Source: Isoptericola sediminis (GTDB lineage Bacteria > Actinomycetota > Actinomycetes > Actinomycetales > Cellulomonadaceae). Taken from it: a stretch of DNA of 64,000 nucleotides. The notes under the pieces were generated by a model that was given only the letters and a program-made list of their open reading frames with translations, did not search any database and was not told where the DNA came from. The position numbers and the translations under genes are program-made. Below, piece by piece: positions 44,264 to 51,835 of this stretch. Position 1 is the first letter of the stretch. Each line of letters starts with the position of its first letter. Location: positions 1-64,000 of the forward strand of contig NZ_JABFAJ010000022.1 of the NCBI RefSeq assembly GCF_013085345.1. The letters run 5' to 3'.

Positions 44264-44788
44264 TCAGGCCCGCAGCCCGGCCACGAGGTGGCGCAGGCCG
44301 TAGTCGAAGGCCTGGTCGATGTCCCCGCCCATCCGGAACGCTCCGGCGAGCTCCATCTGCAGGAACCCCGTGGCCCACGCGGTGAACAACCGGGCCGCGT
44401 CGAGCGCGTGATCCTCACCGACGACGAGGGCGCACGCGTCCACGACGGGCCCCGCTGCGCGCCGCAGGACCTCCTGCGGGGCCGAGACGGCGAAGATCAG
44501 CCGGAACGCCTCGGGCCGTTCATGGGCGAAGGCGCGGTAGGCGACGGCGAGAGCCTCGAGCTCGGGTGCCGCTGCCTCGAGGCACCGGCCGAGCTCCTCG
44601 ACGGACGCCCGGCTCACGGCGGCGACCAACGCCTCCCGGTCGTGGAACCGCTTGTAGAGCGACGGTGCGCGGACACCGACACGCGTGGCCACGGCCTGCA
44701 TCGTGAGGCCCGCCGGCCCGGCGGACTCGAGGACCTCCTGCGCGGCGGCGACGACCTGTTCGTTCGTCGTGCGTCGGGGTGTCGGCAC
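44264..44788 (-). CDS. TetR-family transcriptional regulator
   Basis: 174 aa. The N-terminal HTH (about 8-55: TMQAVATRVGVRAPSLYKRF) is a typical TetR DNA-binding domain; the C-terminal ligand domain has RLFTAWATGFLQMELAGAFRM, close to the WHG/TetR_C_33 group. It is divergent from the metallo-hydrolase gene, with paired operator half-sites in between, so it probably represses both itself and the hydrolase. Its ligand is unknown. AAGGAGG stands before ATG 44788. Confidence 0.9.
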   Translation of the reverse strand: MPTPRRTTNEQVVAAAQEVLESAGPAGLTMQAVATRVGVRAPSLYKRFHDREALVAAVSRASVEELGRCLEAAAPELEALAVAYRAFAHERPEAFRLIFAVSAPQEVLRRAAGPVVDACALVVGEDHALDAARLFTAWATGFLQMELAGAFRMGGDIDQAFDYGLRHLVAGLRA

Positions 44789-44862
44789 GTCCGCCTCCTT
44801 GGCTATTGACGTTAGCCATGATGGCTACGTACCGTAGCCTTGTCAATCGAGAGAGGTCCGCC
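44789..44862. promoter_or_regulatory. Divergent promoter with duplicated TetR operator
   Basis: Four half-sites ggcta/tagcc alternate: tggcta-N7-tagcca (44800-44818) and ggctacg-tac-cgtagcc (44823-44839). A plus-strand TTGACG (44806-44811) with TACCGT 18 nt later (44830-44835) fits a -35/-10 pair for the hydrolase; the minus strand has TTGACA (44841-44846) for tetR. The operators overlap both promoters, the expected layout for autoregulated repression. Confidence 0.65.
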
Positions 44863-45570
44863 ATGAAGATCGCACCGCACCTGCACCGCCTGGGCAACGA
44901 CATCGTCGCCTCCTACCTCGTCGACCTGCCGGAGGGGATCACGCTCGTGGACGCCGGGCTGCCCGGCCACTGGCGCGACCTGCACCGCGAGCTGGACGCG
45001 ATCGGCCGCCCGCTCTCCGACGTCCGCGGCGTCGTGCTCACGCACGGCGACTCCGACCACATCGGCTTCGCCGAACGTCTGCGCCGCGAGGCCGGGGTCC
45101 CGGTCCTGGTCCACGAGGCCGATGCACACCGGGTGCGCACCGGGGAGAAGCCGAAGGTCTCGATGGGTCCCGCACGGTTCGGCCCGATGGTCGGCTTCCT
45201 GGCCTACAGCCTGTCCAAGAACGGGCTGCGGACCCGGTACGTGCAGGACGTCGTGACGGTCACCGACGGCGAGACGCTCGACCTGCCGGGCCGCCCGGTC
45301 GTCGTCGGGCTGCCCGGGCACTCCCCCGGCAGCATCGCGGTGCACGTGCCGGCCGTGGACGCCGTGTTCGTCGGCGACGCACTCACCACCCGCCACGTGC
45401 TCACCGGGCGCGAGGGCGCCCAGCCCGCCCCCTTCACGGACGACCCGGCAGCGGCCCTGGCCTCCCTGGAACGACTGGCGGGGATCGAGGCGTCCTGGGT
45501 CCTGCCCGGGCACGGCACTCCGTGGCACGGGTCCCCGGGCGACATCGCCGCCGCGGTGCGGGCCGCCTGA
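44863..45570 (+). CDS. Metallo-beta-lactamase-fold hydrolase
   Basis: 235 aa MBL-fold enzyme. The usual HxHxDH zinc motif appears as H-G-D-S-D-H (in VVLTHGDSDHIGF, about residue 62): the second His is replaced by Asp. Later metal ligands are present in GLPGHSPGSI, FVGDAL and LPGHG. The altered motif may change metal content, as in some glyoxalase- or lactonase-like subfamilies. ATG 44863 follows GAGAGG. It is controlled by the divergent TetR; the substrate is unknown. Confidence 0.85.
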   Translation: MKIAPHLHRLGNDIVASYLVDLPEGITLVDAGLPGHWRDLHRELDAIGRPLSDVRGVVLTHGDSDHIGFAERLRREAGVPVLVHEADAHRVRTGEKPKVSMGPARFGPMVGFLAYSLSKNGLRTRYVQDVVTVTDGETLDLPGRPVVVGLPGHSPGSIAVHVPAVDAVFVGDALTTRHVLTGREGAQPAPFTDDPAAALASLERLAGIEASWVLPGHGTPWHGSPGDIAAAVRAA

Positions 45571-45595
45571 GGCACTCTCCGGCCCGGAACGCTGC

Positions 45596-45629
45596 TGATA
45601 TCGTCATTCCATCAATCCATGGAATGACG
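45596..45629 (+). promoter_or_regulatory. Promoter with 11-bp palindromic operator for the MFS-ArsR operon
   Basis: A -10-like TGATAT (45596-45601) is directly followed by the perfect inverted repeat cgtcattccat-N6-atggaatgacg (45602-45629). A repressor bound here would cover the transcription start. The ArsR encoded at the end of the operon is the obvious candidate. Confidence 0.6.
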
Positions 45630-45645
45630 AAACGAAGGTTTGTCG

Positions 45646-46974
45646 GTGAGCACCCGTACCCCGCCCTGGTCGACCCCACGACCCGTCCGCCTCGGGCTGC
45701 GCGAGAACGCGCCCCAGTTCGTCCTGCTCGTCGCCGTCAACGCCCTGGTCGGCGGGATGCTCGGCCAGGAGCGCACCGTGCTGCCGCTACTCGGAGAGCA
45801 GGAGTTCGGACTGCGCGCCTACACGGCGGGCCTGACCTTCATCGCGGTCTTCGGCCTCGCCAAGGCCGCCGTCAACTACGTCGCGGGGACCTGGGCCGAC
45901 CGCTGGGGCCGCCGACCGGTGCTGATCGCGGGGTGGCTCGTCGCCCTGCCTGTCCCCCTGCTGCTCATCTGGGCCCCGACCTGGGGCTGGGTGATCGCCG
46001 CCAACGTCCTGCTGGGCGTCAGCCAGGGCCTGACGTGGTCCACCACCGTCGTGATGAAGATCGACCTCGTGGGACCCGCCCGCCGGGGGCTGGCCATGGG
46101 CTTCAACGAGGCGGCCGGGTACGCCGCCGTCGGCGTCACCGCGCTGGCCACCGGCTACCTCGCCGAGGCCTACGGGCTGCGCCCGGCACCCTTCCTGCTC
46201 GGCATCGCGTTCGCGGCCGTCGGTCTCGGCCTGTCCACGCTCCTGGTGCGCGAGACCCGGGGGCACGCCCGGCTCGAGGCGACCCGGCACGTACCCCGAT
46301 CCGACGGCCGCCACGACCACCTGCACGCGGACCTCACGGACCGGCAGGTCTTCACCCAGACCAGCTTCCGCGAGCGCGCGCTGTCCTCGGCCAGCCAGGC
46401 CGGTCTGGTCAACAACCTCAACGACGGCCTCGCCTGGGGCCTGTTCCCGATCCTCTTCGCGGGCGCCGGCCTGTCCGTCGGACGGATCGGCGTGCTCGCC
46501 GCGCTCTACCCGGCCGTCTGGGGCGTCGGGCAGCTGGTCACCGGCGCCCTCTCCGACCGGTGGGGACGCAAACGTCTCATCGTGGCGGGCATGGTGCTCC
46601 AGGCGCTCGCCCTCGGACTCGTCGCCCTCGCCGACGACTTCTCGGCCTGGGCCGTGGCCGCCGTCCTGCTCGGCGCCGGCACGGCCATGGTCTACCCCAC
46701 CCTGCTGGCCGCCGTCGGCGACGTCGCCCACCCGGCCTGGCGCGCCCGCGCCGTCGGCGTCTACCGGCTCTGGCGTGACGGCGGCTTCGTCGCCGGGGCG
46801 CTGCTGGCCGGCGCCGTGGCCGACCTCCTCGGCGTCCGGGCCGCCGTCTGGACGGTCGCCGCGCTGACCGCGGCGTCCGGCCTCGTCGTCGCGGTACGGA
46901 TGTACGAGACCCTTCAGCGCACCGGGGCGCCGGACCCGGCGCCCCCGGGTACCCCGGAGGAGCACCATGGGTGA
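45646..46974 (+). CDS. MFS transporter
   Basis: 442 aa with 12 TM helices. MFS motifs include GTWADRWGRRPVLIAG (loop 2-3) and the repeat GALSDRWGRKRLIVAG (loop 8-9); the central loop is His-rich (RHVPRSDGRHDHLHADL), which could bind metal. GTG 45646 is chosen because GAAGG lies 7 nt upstream; TTG 45640 is possible. It overlaps the ArsR-rhodanese gene by 8 nt. The pairing suggests efflux of a toxic oxyanion, metal or reactive sulfur compound, but the substrate is not identified. Confidence 0.88.
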   Translation: MSTRTPPWSTPRPVRLGLRENAPQFVLLVAVNALVGGMLGQERTVLPLLGEQEFGLRAYTAGLTFIAVFGLAKAAVNYVAGTWADRWGRRPVLIAGWLVALPVPLLLIWAPTWGWVIAANVLLGVSQGLTWSTTVVMKIDLVGPARRGLAMGFNEAAGYAAVGVTALATGYLAEAYGLRPAPFLLGIAFAAVGLGLSTLLVRETRGHARLEATRHVPRSDGRHDHLHADLTDRQVFTQTSFRERALSSASQAGLVNNLNDGLAWGLFPILFAGAGLSVGRIGVLAALYPAVWGVGQLVTGALSDRWGRKRLIVAGMVLQALALGLVALADDFSAWAVAAVLLGAGTAMVYPTLLAAVGDVAHPAWRARAVGVYRLWRDGGFVAGALLAGAVADLLGVRAAVWTVAALTAASGLVVAVRMYETLQRTGAPDPAPPGTPEEHHG

Positions 46975-47623
46975 GCGCCGGGCCAAGGACGCCCTCTTCG
47001 CGGAGTTCGCCGCCGTCGGCAAGGTCCTGGGCAGCCCGCGACGACTGGAGCTGCTCGACCTCCTGGCGCAGGGGCCCCGCAGCGTCGAGGAGCTCGCCGC
47101 CACCGCCGAGCTCGGCACGAGCACCTGCTCGGCGCACCTGCAGCAATTGCGCGAGACCGGGCTGGTCACCACCCGCCGCGTCGGCAAGCGGATCTACTAC
47201 GCGCTGGCCGGTGACGACGTCGCCGCGCTGTGGGCGACCCTGCGCCAGGTGGCCCAGCACCGCCGGCCGCACACCGACGTCGCGCGCCGCGCCTACCTGG
47301 GACCGGAGGACACCGAGGCCGTCGGCACCGCCGAGCTGCGGCGTCGCCTCGAGGAGACGGACACGGTGCTGCTCGACGTCCGCCCCCGGGCGGAGTTCGA
47401 CGCGGCGCACCTGCCGGGCGCCCGCAACATCCCGGTCGAGGAGCTGGCCGGGCGGCTCGCCGAGCTGCCCCGGGACGCGGAGATCGTCGCCTGCTGCCGC
47501 GGCCGCTACTGCGTCCTGGCCCACGACGCCGCCCGGCTGCTCGTGGAGCAGGGGTTCGAGGCCCGCCGGGCCGTCGACGGGGCGCTCGAGTGGCGGCTGG
47601 CCGGACTCCTGGTGGGGACGTAG
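46967..47623 (+). CDS. ArsR-family regulator fused to a rhodanese domain
   Basis: 218 aa. Residues 10-95 form an ArsR winged helix (LGSPRRLELLDLLAQG, then TSTCSAHLQQLRETGLV). Residues 120-215 form a single rhodanese domain with LLDVRPRAEFDAAHLPGARNIP and the active-site loop C177-RGRYC182. The classic ELCVCDL metal site is absent, so sensing may occur through the rhodanese Cys (persulfide or oxyanion). It lies at the end of the MFS operon and probably autoregulates it through the palindrome at 45602-45629. Confidence 0.88.
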   Translation: MGERRAKDALFAEFAAVGKVLGSPRRLELLDLLAQGPRSVEELAATAELGTSTCSAHLQQLRETGLVTTRRVGKRIYYALAGDDVAALWATLRQVAQHRRPHTDVARRAYLGPEDTEAVGTAELRRRLEETDTVLLDVRPRAEFDAAHLPGARNIPVEELAGRLAELPRDAEIVACCRGRYCVLAHDAARLLVEQGFEARRAVDGALEWRLAGLLVGT

Positions 47624-47632
47624 CCTCCGACG

Positions 47633-48313
47633 ATGGCATCGCACGCACCCCGCCGCGTCCTGATCACCGACGCCGAGGAGTTCCTCGGGCCGGCCGCCGT
47701 CGAGCGGTTCACCGCCGAGGGCGAGGACGTCACCGCGCTGAGCGATCCCCTGCGTTCGCGCGCCGACCTCGAGGCGGTCGTCGCCGCGGAGGGTCCCTTC
47801 GACGTCGTGGTCGCGAACCTCGAGGCCCCGATCACCGTCGCGCCCGTGACCGCGTACGACGACGCGGTCGTCGACGAGCTGCACGCCCGCCTCGTGCGGC
47901 CGCTGTACTGGATCTTCGCGACCTGCCTGCCCCCGATGCTCGAGGCCGGGCGCGGCTGGGTCGTCGTGCCGACGTCGGCCACCGCCCTGCGCACCGCGTC
48001 GAACCCGATCGCGGGGTACGAGGCCGCGCGGGCCGCCCAGGCCGCTCTCGTGCGGAGCGTGGCGTGGGAGGTGTCCGGTCGCGGTGTGCGGGTCAACGGC
48101 ATCGCTCCGAACTTCATCGAGAACCCCTCCTACTTCCCGCCCGAGACGGTGGCCGACCCGGAGTTCCAGGAGGCCGTGCGCCGCGAGGTGCCCGCGCAGC
48201 GCCTCGGCGGTGCCGACGAGGCGGCCGCGGCGCTGTGGTGGCTGGCCTCGCCGGAGTCGTCGTACGTCATGGGATCGGTGATCGCCACCGACGGCGGGTG
48301 GAGCCTCGGCTGA
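47633..48313 (+). CDS. Probable halohydrin dehalogenase (SDR-derived)
   Basis: 226 aa. The fold is SDR, but the dinucleotide motif GxxxGxG is replaced by T12-DAEE-F17-L-G19, which fits the halohydrin-dehalogenase motif T-x4-F/Y-x-G that builds the halide site. The catalytic residues are S115, Y129 and R133 (YxxxR instead of YxxxK of SDRs); S-to-Y spacing is 13, one more than the usual 12. The C-terminal part (APNF, PSYFPPE, PAQRLGGADE, ASPESSYVMG) also follows the HheC pattern. Such enzymes convert vicinal halohydrins to epoxides and open epoxides with azide, cyanide or nitrite. It starts 9 nt after the ArsR-rhodanese stop and is probably co-transcribed. Confidence 0.75.
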   Translation: MASHAPRRVLITDAEEFLGPAAVERFTAEGEDVTALSDPLRSRADLEAVVAAEGPFDVVVANLEAPITVAPVTAYDDAVVDELHARLVRPLYWIFATCLPPMLEAGRGWVVVPTSATALRTASNPIAGYEAARAAQAALVRSVAWEVSGRGVRVNGIAPNFIENPSYFPPETVADPEFQEAVRREVPAQRLGGADEAAAALWWLASPESSYVMGSVIATDGGWSLG

Positions 48314-48362
48314 CCCCCGCGCGGGGGCGCCCACGCCACGGGCGGGTGCCGACGCCGGTGCC

Positions 48363-48374
48363 TATCCTGACCAC
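48363..48374 (+). promoter_or_regulatory. Leaderless promoter of the serine hydrolase gene
   Basis: TATCCT (48363-48368) is separated by 6 nt from ATG 48375, placing the transcription start on the start codon. A small GC palindrome (48314-48327, ccccc-gcgc-ggggg) upstream may end the preceding transcript. Confidence 0.55.
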
Positions 48375-49811
48375 ATGTCGGCAGCCACGGCGATCGACCT
48401 CGACGCGGAGGTCGAGGCGATCCGGCACCGCCGGGCGGCGGTCGGGATCGCCCTCGGCCTGGTCGAGGACGGCGTCACGACGCAGCTCGCGACGAGCGGC
48501 CTCGCCGACCTGGCCACCGACTCCCCGGTCTCGGCGGACACCGCCTTCCGCGTCGCGTCAATCACCAAGACCTTCACGGGCGTCGCCGTCATGCAGCTCG
48601 TGGAACGGGGCCTCGTCGACCTCGACGCCCCGGCGAACGACTACCTGCGCAGCTTCCGCCTCGAACCGCCGACGCCGGACTCCCCGCCCCTGACGGTGCG
48701 GCAGCTGCTGACCCACACCGCCGGGCTCCCCGAGTCGCTGTCGCTGCGTCACGCCGTCCGCCCCGACTTCGGGGAGAGCACACCGGCCGACGTCCCCGCG
48801 CCGTCACTGGGCGACTACTACGGCGGTGTCCTGCACGGCGTGGCCGAGCCCGGGACGCGGTTCTGCTACACCAATCACGGTCCCGCCACCCTCGGTCAGA
48901 TCGTCGAGGACGTCACCGACGCCCCGCTGGCCGACCACCTCGCGGAGCACGTCTTCGCGCCGTGGGGCATGACCAGCACGGACCTGGACCAGTCCCGGCC
49001 CGGGGACCCGCGGCGGGCCACCGGCTACCGCCTGACGGCGCGCGGGCCACGCCCGGTGCCCGTGACGAACATGGCCACCATCGGCGCGGCGGCCGCCTGG
49101 TCGACGCCGGTCGACATGCTGCGGTACGCCGAGGCACTGGTCGGCGGCGGGGCGAACGCGCACGGCCGCGCGCTGGCACACGCGACCGTCGCGGACATGG
49201 TCGCTCCGCACTACCAGCCGGACCCACGGATCCCCGGGATGGGCCTCGCGTTCTTCCGCGGGCGCCTGGGCGAGCACTCGACCGCCGAGCACCAGGGGAT
49301 CATCCCCGGTTTCGACTCCGTCCTGGTCCTCGCCCCCGACGCGAGGACCGCCGTCTTCCTCGTGGTGACCGGGGCACGGCTGGGCATGTTCTGGGTCCCC
49401 GACGAGGCCGGCACGCTCCTGCGGAAGGTTCTGGGCGTGCCACCCGCCGCGGTGCGGACCCATGTCGCCCAGCGCCCCGAGGTCTGGGACCAGGTCTGCG
49501 GCACGTACACGCTCCCGGGCGCGCTCGGCGACCTGCGGCTGCGCTCCGTCGTCGGGGCCGGGATCCAGGTGCTCGTCCGCCGGGGCCGGCTCGTGCTGCG
49601 GTGCCTGCACCCGGTTCCGTTCCTCTACCGCGGGGTCGAGCTGACGCCCGACGACCCGGCGGACCCCTTCACGTTCCGCCTCGACCTGTCCCCCGCCGGG
49701 CTCTCCCCCATCCGGGTGGTGTTCGGCCCCGATCCCGGGTCGGGCCGGATGGCGATGCACCTGGAGGTCATGCCGTTGACGGCGTACCGGCGGGGACGCG
49801 ACCAGCGATGA
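48375..49811 (+). CDS. Beta-lactamase/esterase-fold serine hydrolase
   Basis: 478 aa with the class C beta-lactamase or esterase catalytic set: S62-I-T-K65 in VASITKTF, Y165-T-N167 and a later H-Q-G in place of HTG/HGG. No signal peptide is present, so it works in the cytoplasm, which speaks against a resistance role and for an esterase or peptidase. A C-terminal ~110-aa beta-rich domain follows, as in many family members. It has no ribosome-binding site and seems leaderless. The ATG of the next gene overlaps its stop. Confidence 0.85.
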   Translation: MSAATAIDLDAEVEAIRHRRAAVGIALGLVEDGVTTQLATSGLADLATDSPVSADTAFRVASITKTFTGVAVMQLVERGLVDLDAPANDYLRSFRLEPPTPDSPPLTVRQLLTHTAGLPESLSLRHAVRPDFGESTPADVPAPSLGDYYGGVLHGVAEPGTRFCYTNHGPATLGQIVEDVTDAPLADHLAEHVFAPWGMTSTDLDQSRPGDPRRATGYRLTARGPRPVPVTNMATIGAAAAWSTPVDMLRYAEALVGGGANAHGRALAHATVADMVAPHYQPDPRIPGMGLAFFRGRLGEHSTAEHQGIIPGFDSVLVLAPDARTAVFLVVTGARLGMFWVPDEAGTLLRKVLGVPPAAVRTHVAQRPEVWDQVCGTYTLPGALGDLRLRSVVGAGIQVLVRRGRLVLRCLHPVPFLYRGVELTPDDPADPFTFRLDLSPAGLSPIRVVFGPDPGSGRMAMHLEVMPLTAYRRGRDQR

Positions 49812-50608
49812 GGTCGCACGACAACCCCGAGCAGCGCGGATACAGCATCCAGCGGTTCCCGCCCGTGCGCCGGGCATACGTCGACGTGCTGCAGGCAGGG
49901 CACCGGCAGCACACCATCCACGGGCTCGTGGAGGTCGACGTCGACCGCGCCCTGGACATCATCCACCGGTCCCCGGACGTCTCGGTCACGGGCTGGATCA
50001 TCGCCTGCGTGGCCACTGCCGTCGGCGAGGACCCGGGGCTCCAGGCCCACCGGTGGGGTTCACGGCGACTGGTGCTCTTCGACGACGTCGACGTCAACGT
50101 CCAGCTCGACCAGACGCTGGACGACGGCACCCGGGTGGTCCAGTCCCGCATCATCCGTGCGGCGCAGAGCAGGACGGCGCAGGGGGTCACGCGGGAGATC
50201 CGTGCCGCCCGGCACGGCGGCGAGGTGGACCGACGCCGCCTCCGCGGGACGCTGCTCTTCGCCCGGCTCCCCCGCGTGCTGCGCACGCCGCTGTGGCGCG
50301 CGGTCTTCCGCCGCCCCTCCTGGTCCAAGAAGCTCGGCGGGACGATCGCGGTCAGCTCCGTCGGCATGTTCGGCCGCAGCCTCGGGTGGGGCATCCCCAT
50401 CGCCCCCGCACCGCTCATGGTCACCGTCGGCGGGATCGGACCGCGGCCCGTCCTGACCGACGGTGAGCTCGTGAACCGACGTCACGTCAGCCTCACCGTC
50501 AGCCTCGACCACGACGTCGTCGACGGAGCCCCGGCCGCGCAGTTCGTCGACCGCCTCACGCACCTGCTCGACGAGGCCCACGGACTGGTCGACCCGGACG
50601 GCTCGTGA
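49808..50608 (+). CDS. Stand-alone 2-oxoacid dehydrogenase-type acyltransferase domain protein
   Basis: 266 aa resembling only the catalytic domain of E2 acyltransferases. The active-site motif HDVVDG (in SLDHDVVDGAPAAQF, near residue 240) is intact, as is GTIAVSSVGMFG, the family's strand preceding it. The lipoyl and subunit-binding domains are absent, so it cannot be a normal E2; it may acetylate a small molecule in the style of chloramphenicol acetyltransferase. ATGA overlap couples it to the serine hydrolase. Confidence 0.75.
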   Translation: MRSHDNPEQRGYSIQRFPPVRRAYVDVLQAGHRQHTIHGLVEVDVDRALDIIHRSPDVSVTGWIIACVATAVGEDPGLQAHRWGSRRLVLFDDVDVNVQLDQTLDDGTRVVQSRIIRAAQSRTAQGVTREIRAARHGGEVDRRRLRGTLLFARLPRVLRTPLWRAVFRRPSWSKKLGGTIAVSSVGMFGRSLGWGIPIAPAPLMVTVGGIGPRPVLTDGELVNRRHVSLTVSLDHDVVDGAPAAQFVDRLTHLLDEAHGLVDPDGS

Positions 50609-50635
50609 ACACCCCGGTCGCCACCGGCGATCTGG

Positions 50636-50842
50636 CTACTCCGACTCGTACTTGAACGACAGCTGGAGCCTGGTCCGGTAGACCAGCTCCCCGCCATCAC
50701 CCATGACGACGTCCTGCTGGGTCACCTCAGCCACTCTGATGTCGCGCAGCGATCCCTTCGCGGTCTTGATGGCCACTGCCGCAGCTTCCTCCCAGGAGGA
50801 GGAGCTCGTCCCGATCACGTCGATCACCCGGTACACGCTCAT
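50636..50842 (-). CDS. Dodecin (flavin-storage protein)
   Basis: 68 aa, matching the dodecin family over its full length: MSVYRVIDVIGTSSSSWEEA, then RDIRVAEVTQQDV and the C-terminal LQLSFKYE. Dodecins assemble as dodecamers that bind riboflavin or FMN in pairs; the family Trp is in SWEEA. The gene converges with the acyltransferase, separated by 27 bp that contain only a weak 5-bp inverted repeat. Confidence 0.92.
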   Translation of the reverse strand: MSVYRVIDVIGTSSSSWEEAAAVAIKTAKGSLRDIRVAEVTQQDVVMGDGGELVYRTRLQLSFKYESE

Positions 50843-50954
50843 GACAACCTCTCACCATTAAGAGTTGGATCCGTCAATGATTGCTGTTCCCTCGGACCTT
50901 TCCATGATGTCAGGTACCGCCCTGCACGCTGTGCGTGGGGAAGCTGTCGCCGCA

Positions 50955-50984
50955 CACGTTGAAGCGGAACTCCACCACGTGCCC
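50955..50984 (-). pseudogene. Remnant of a ychF 3' end
   Basis: Thirty bases read on the minus strand as G-H-V-V-E-F-R-F-N-V, against G-D-V-V-E-F-R-F-N-V at the C-terminus of the intact ychF (52140-52169). Of six mismatches five are silent third-position changes, so this is diverged coding sequence and not chance. No stop follows the Val here, and no more of ychF is recognisable. It lies on the far side of the HigBA-kinase cassette, in the same orientation as ychF. Confidence 0.6.
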
Positions 50985-51014
50985 ACGCGTACGGCCATCA
51001 TCGTTGACACCACG

Positions 51015-51536
51015 TCACCGCACACTGAGGCGGGCGACGACAACATCAGCAACCTCGTCGGTGGTCCGCTCCAGGGTGTCGACGTCCACCACGGCATCGG
51101 ACCACGCAGCGTAACTGGCACGGCGATGCTGCACGTCGGCCCACGTCGGTTCGCCGACATGTGCGAAGCCGCGATCTCTGTGGGTGACCCGCCGCTCGTG
51201 CTCCAGCGCATCACTGATCACCAGATGCACGAAGTCGATACGCGACTCATTGGACGACGCCGCGGCACGCCAGGTCTGCCGCGCCTCCTCGCTGTCGTTG
51301 ACCGCATCGACGATGACCTTTCGACCGAGTCGCAGGTTCAGGTCCGCCATCGTGCCGACCGCCTCGTACGCAGCGACGCCGACGTGCCGACCTCGCGGCA
51401 GACCACAGGCGAGGATCGACTCCTCGACCGCATCGATGGACAGGTGGACCGACCCCGTACGCGCCGCGACGATCTCGGCAACGCTCGTCTTCCCGACGCC
51501 GGGAAGACCGGAGATCACGATGAGATGCCCGGTCAC
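51015..51536 (-). CDS. P-loop kinase of the HigBA cassette
   Basis: 173-aa AAA/zeta-toxin-like small-molecule kinase. Walker A is GLPGVGKTS (about 10-18), an Asp in SIDAVEES (about 33-40) is a likely catalytic base, and HRDRGFAHVGEP resembles the lid Arg region. The fold is shared by shikimate, gluconate and chloramphenicol phosphotransferases and zeta toxins. Its ATG overlaps the higA stop (4 nt), so it is made from the toxin-antitoxin transcript. Base use is less GC-rich than the neighbours. The substrate is unknown. Confidence 0.75.
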   Translation of the reverse strand: MTGHLIVISGLPGVGKTSVAEIVAARTGSVHLSIDAVEESILACGLPRGRHVGVAAYEAVGTMADLNLRLGRKVIVDAVNDSEEARQTWRAAASSNESRIDFVHLVISDALEHERRVTHRDRGFAHVGEPTWADVQHRRASYAAWSDAVVDVDTLERTTDEVADVVVARLSVR

Positions 51537-51835
51537 GCGATCTTCAGCGGGGTGATCGAAGAGATCTGCTCCCCCGCGATGTCCTCTGCGCGGTCGAGCT
51601 CATAGTGACTCTGCAGGTTGATCCAGAACTCCGCCGACGTGCCGAAGTACTTCGCGAGGCGCAGCGCGGTGTCCGCTGTGATCCCCCGCTTGCCGTGCAC
51701 GATCTCGTTGATCCGCCGCGGCGGAACCCCGATCGACACCGCGAGCTTGTTCTGCGTGATGCCGAAGCCCTCGATGAAGTCCTCCATGAGGACCTCGCCC
51801 GGGTGGATCGGTTCGATCTTGTCAGTGGTAGTCAA
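51533..51835 (-). CDS. higA: HigA-family antitoxin
   Basis: 100-aa Xre-type protein of the HigA group: IHPGEVLMEDFIEGFGITQN, then the HTH NKLAVSIGVPPRRINEIVHG and the conserved TADTALRLAKYFGTSAEFW. It should neutralise the adjacent toxin and repress the operon. The start is TTG 51835, which overlaps the toxin gene by 14 nt, with GGAGGAGG upstream in the toxin 3' end. The weak start codon may keep antitoxin output in balance with the toxin; that is inference. Confidence 0.92.
   Translation of the reverse strand: MTTTDKIEPIHPGEVLMEDFIEGFGITQNKLAVSIGVPPRRINEIVHGKRGITADTALRLAKYFGTSAEFWINLQSHYELDRAEDIAGEQISSITPLKIA

Noticed and set aside
48375-49811. Antibiotic-resistance beta-lactamase
   Set aside because: There is no signal peptide and the third motif is HQG; a cytoplasmic esterase-like hydrolase is more likely.
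50858-51214. 118-codon minus-strand frame overlapping the kinase 3' end
   Set aside because: It overlaps the kinase gene in another frame and has no homology features; the ychF-like peptide lies in a different frame.
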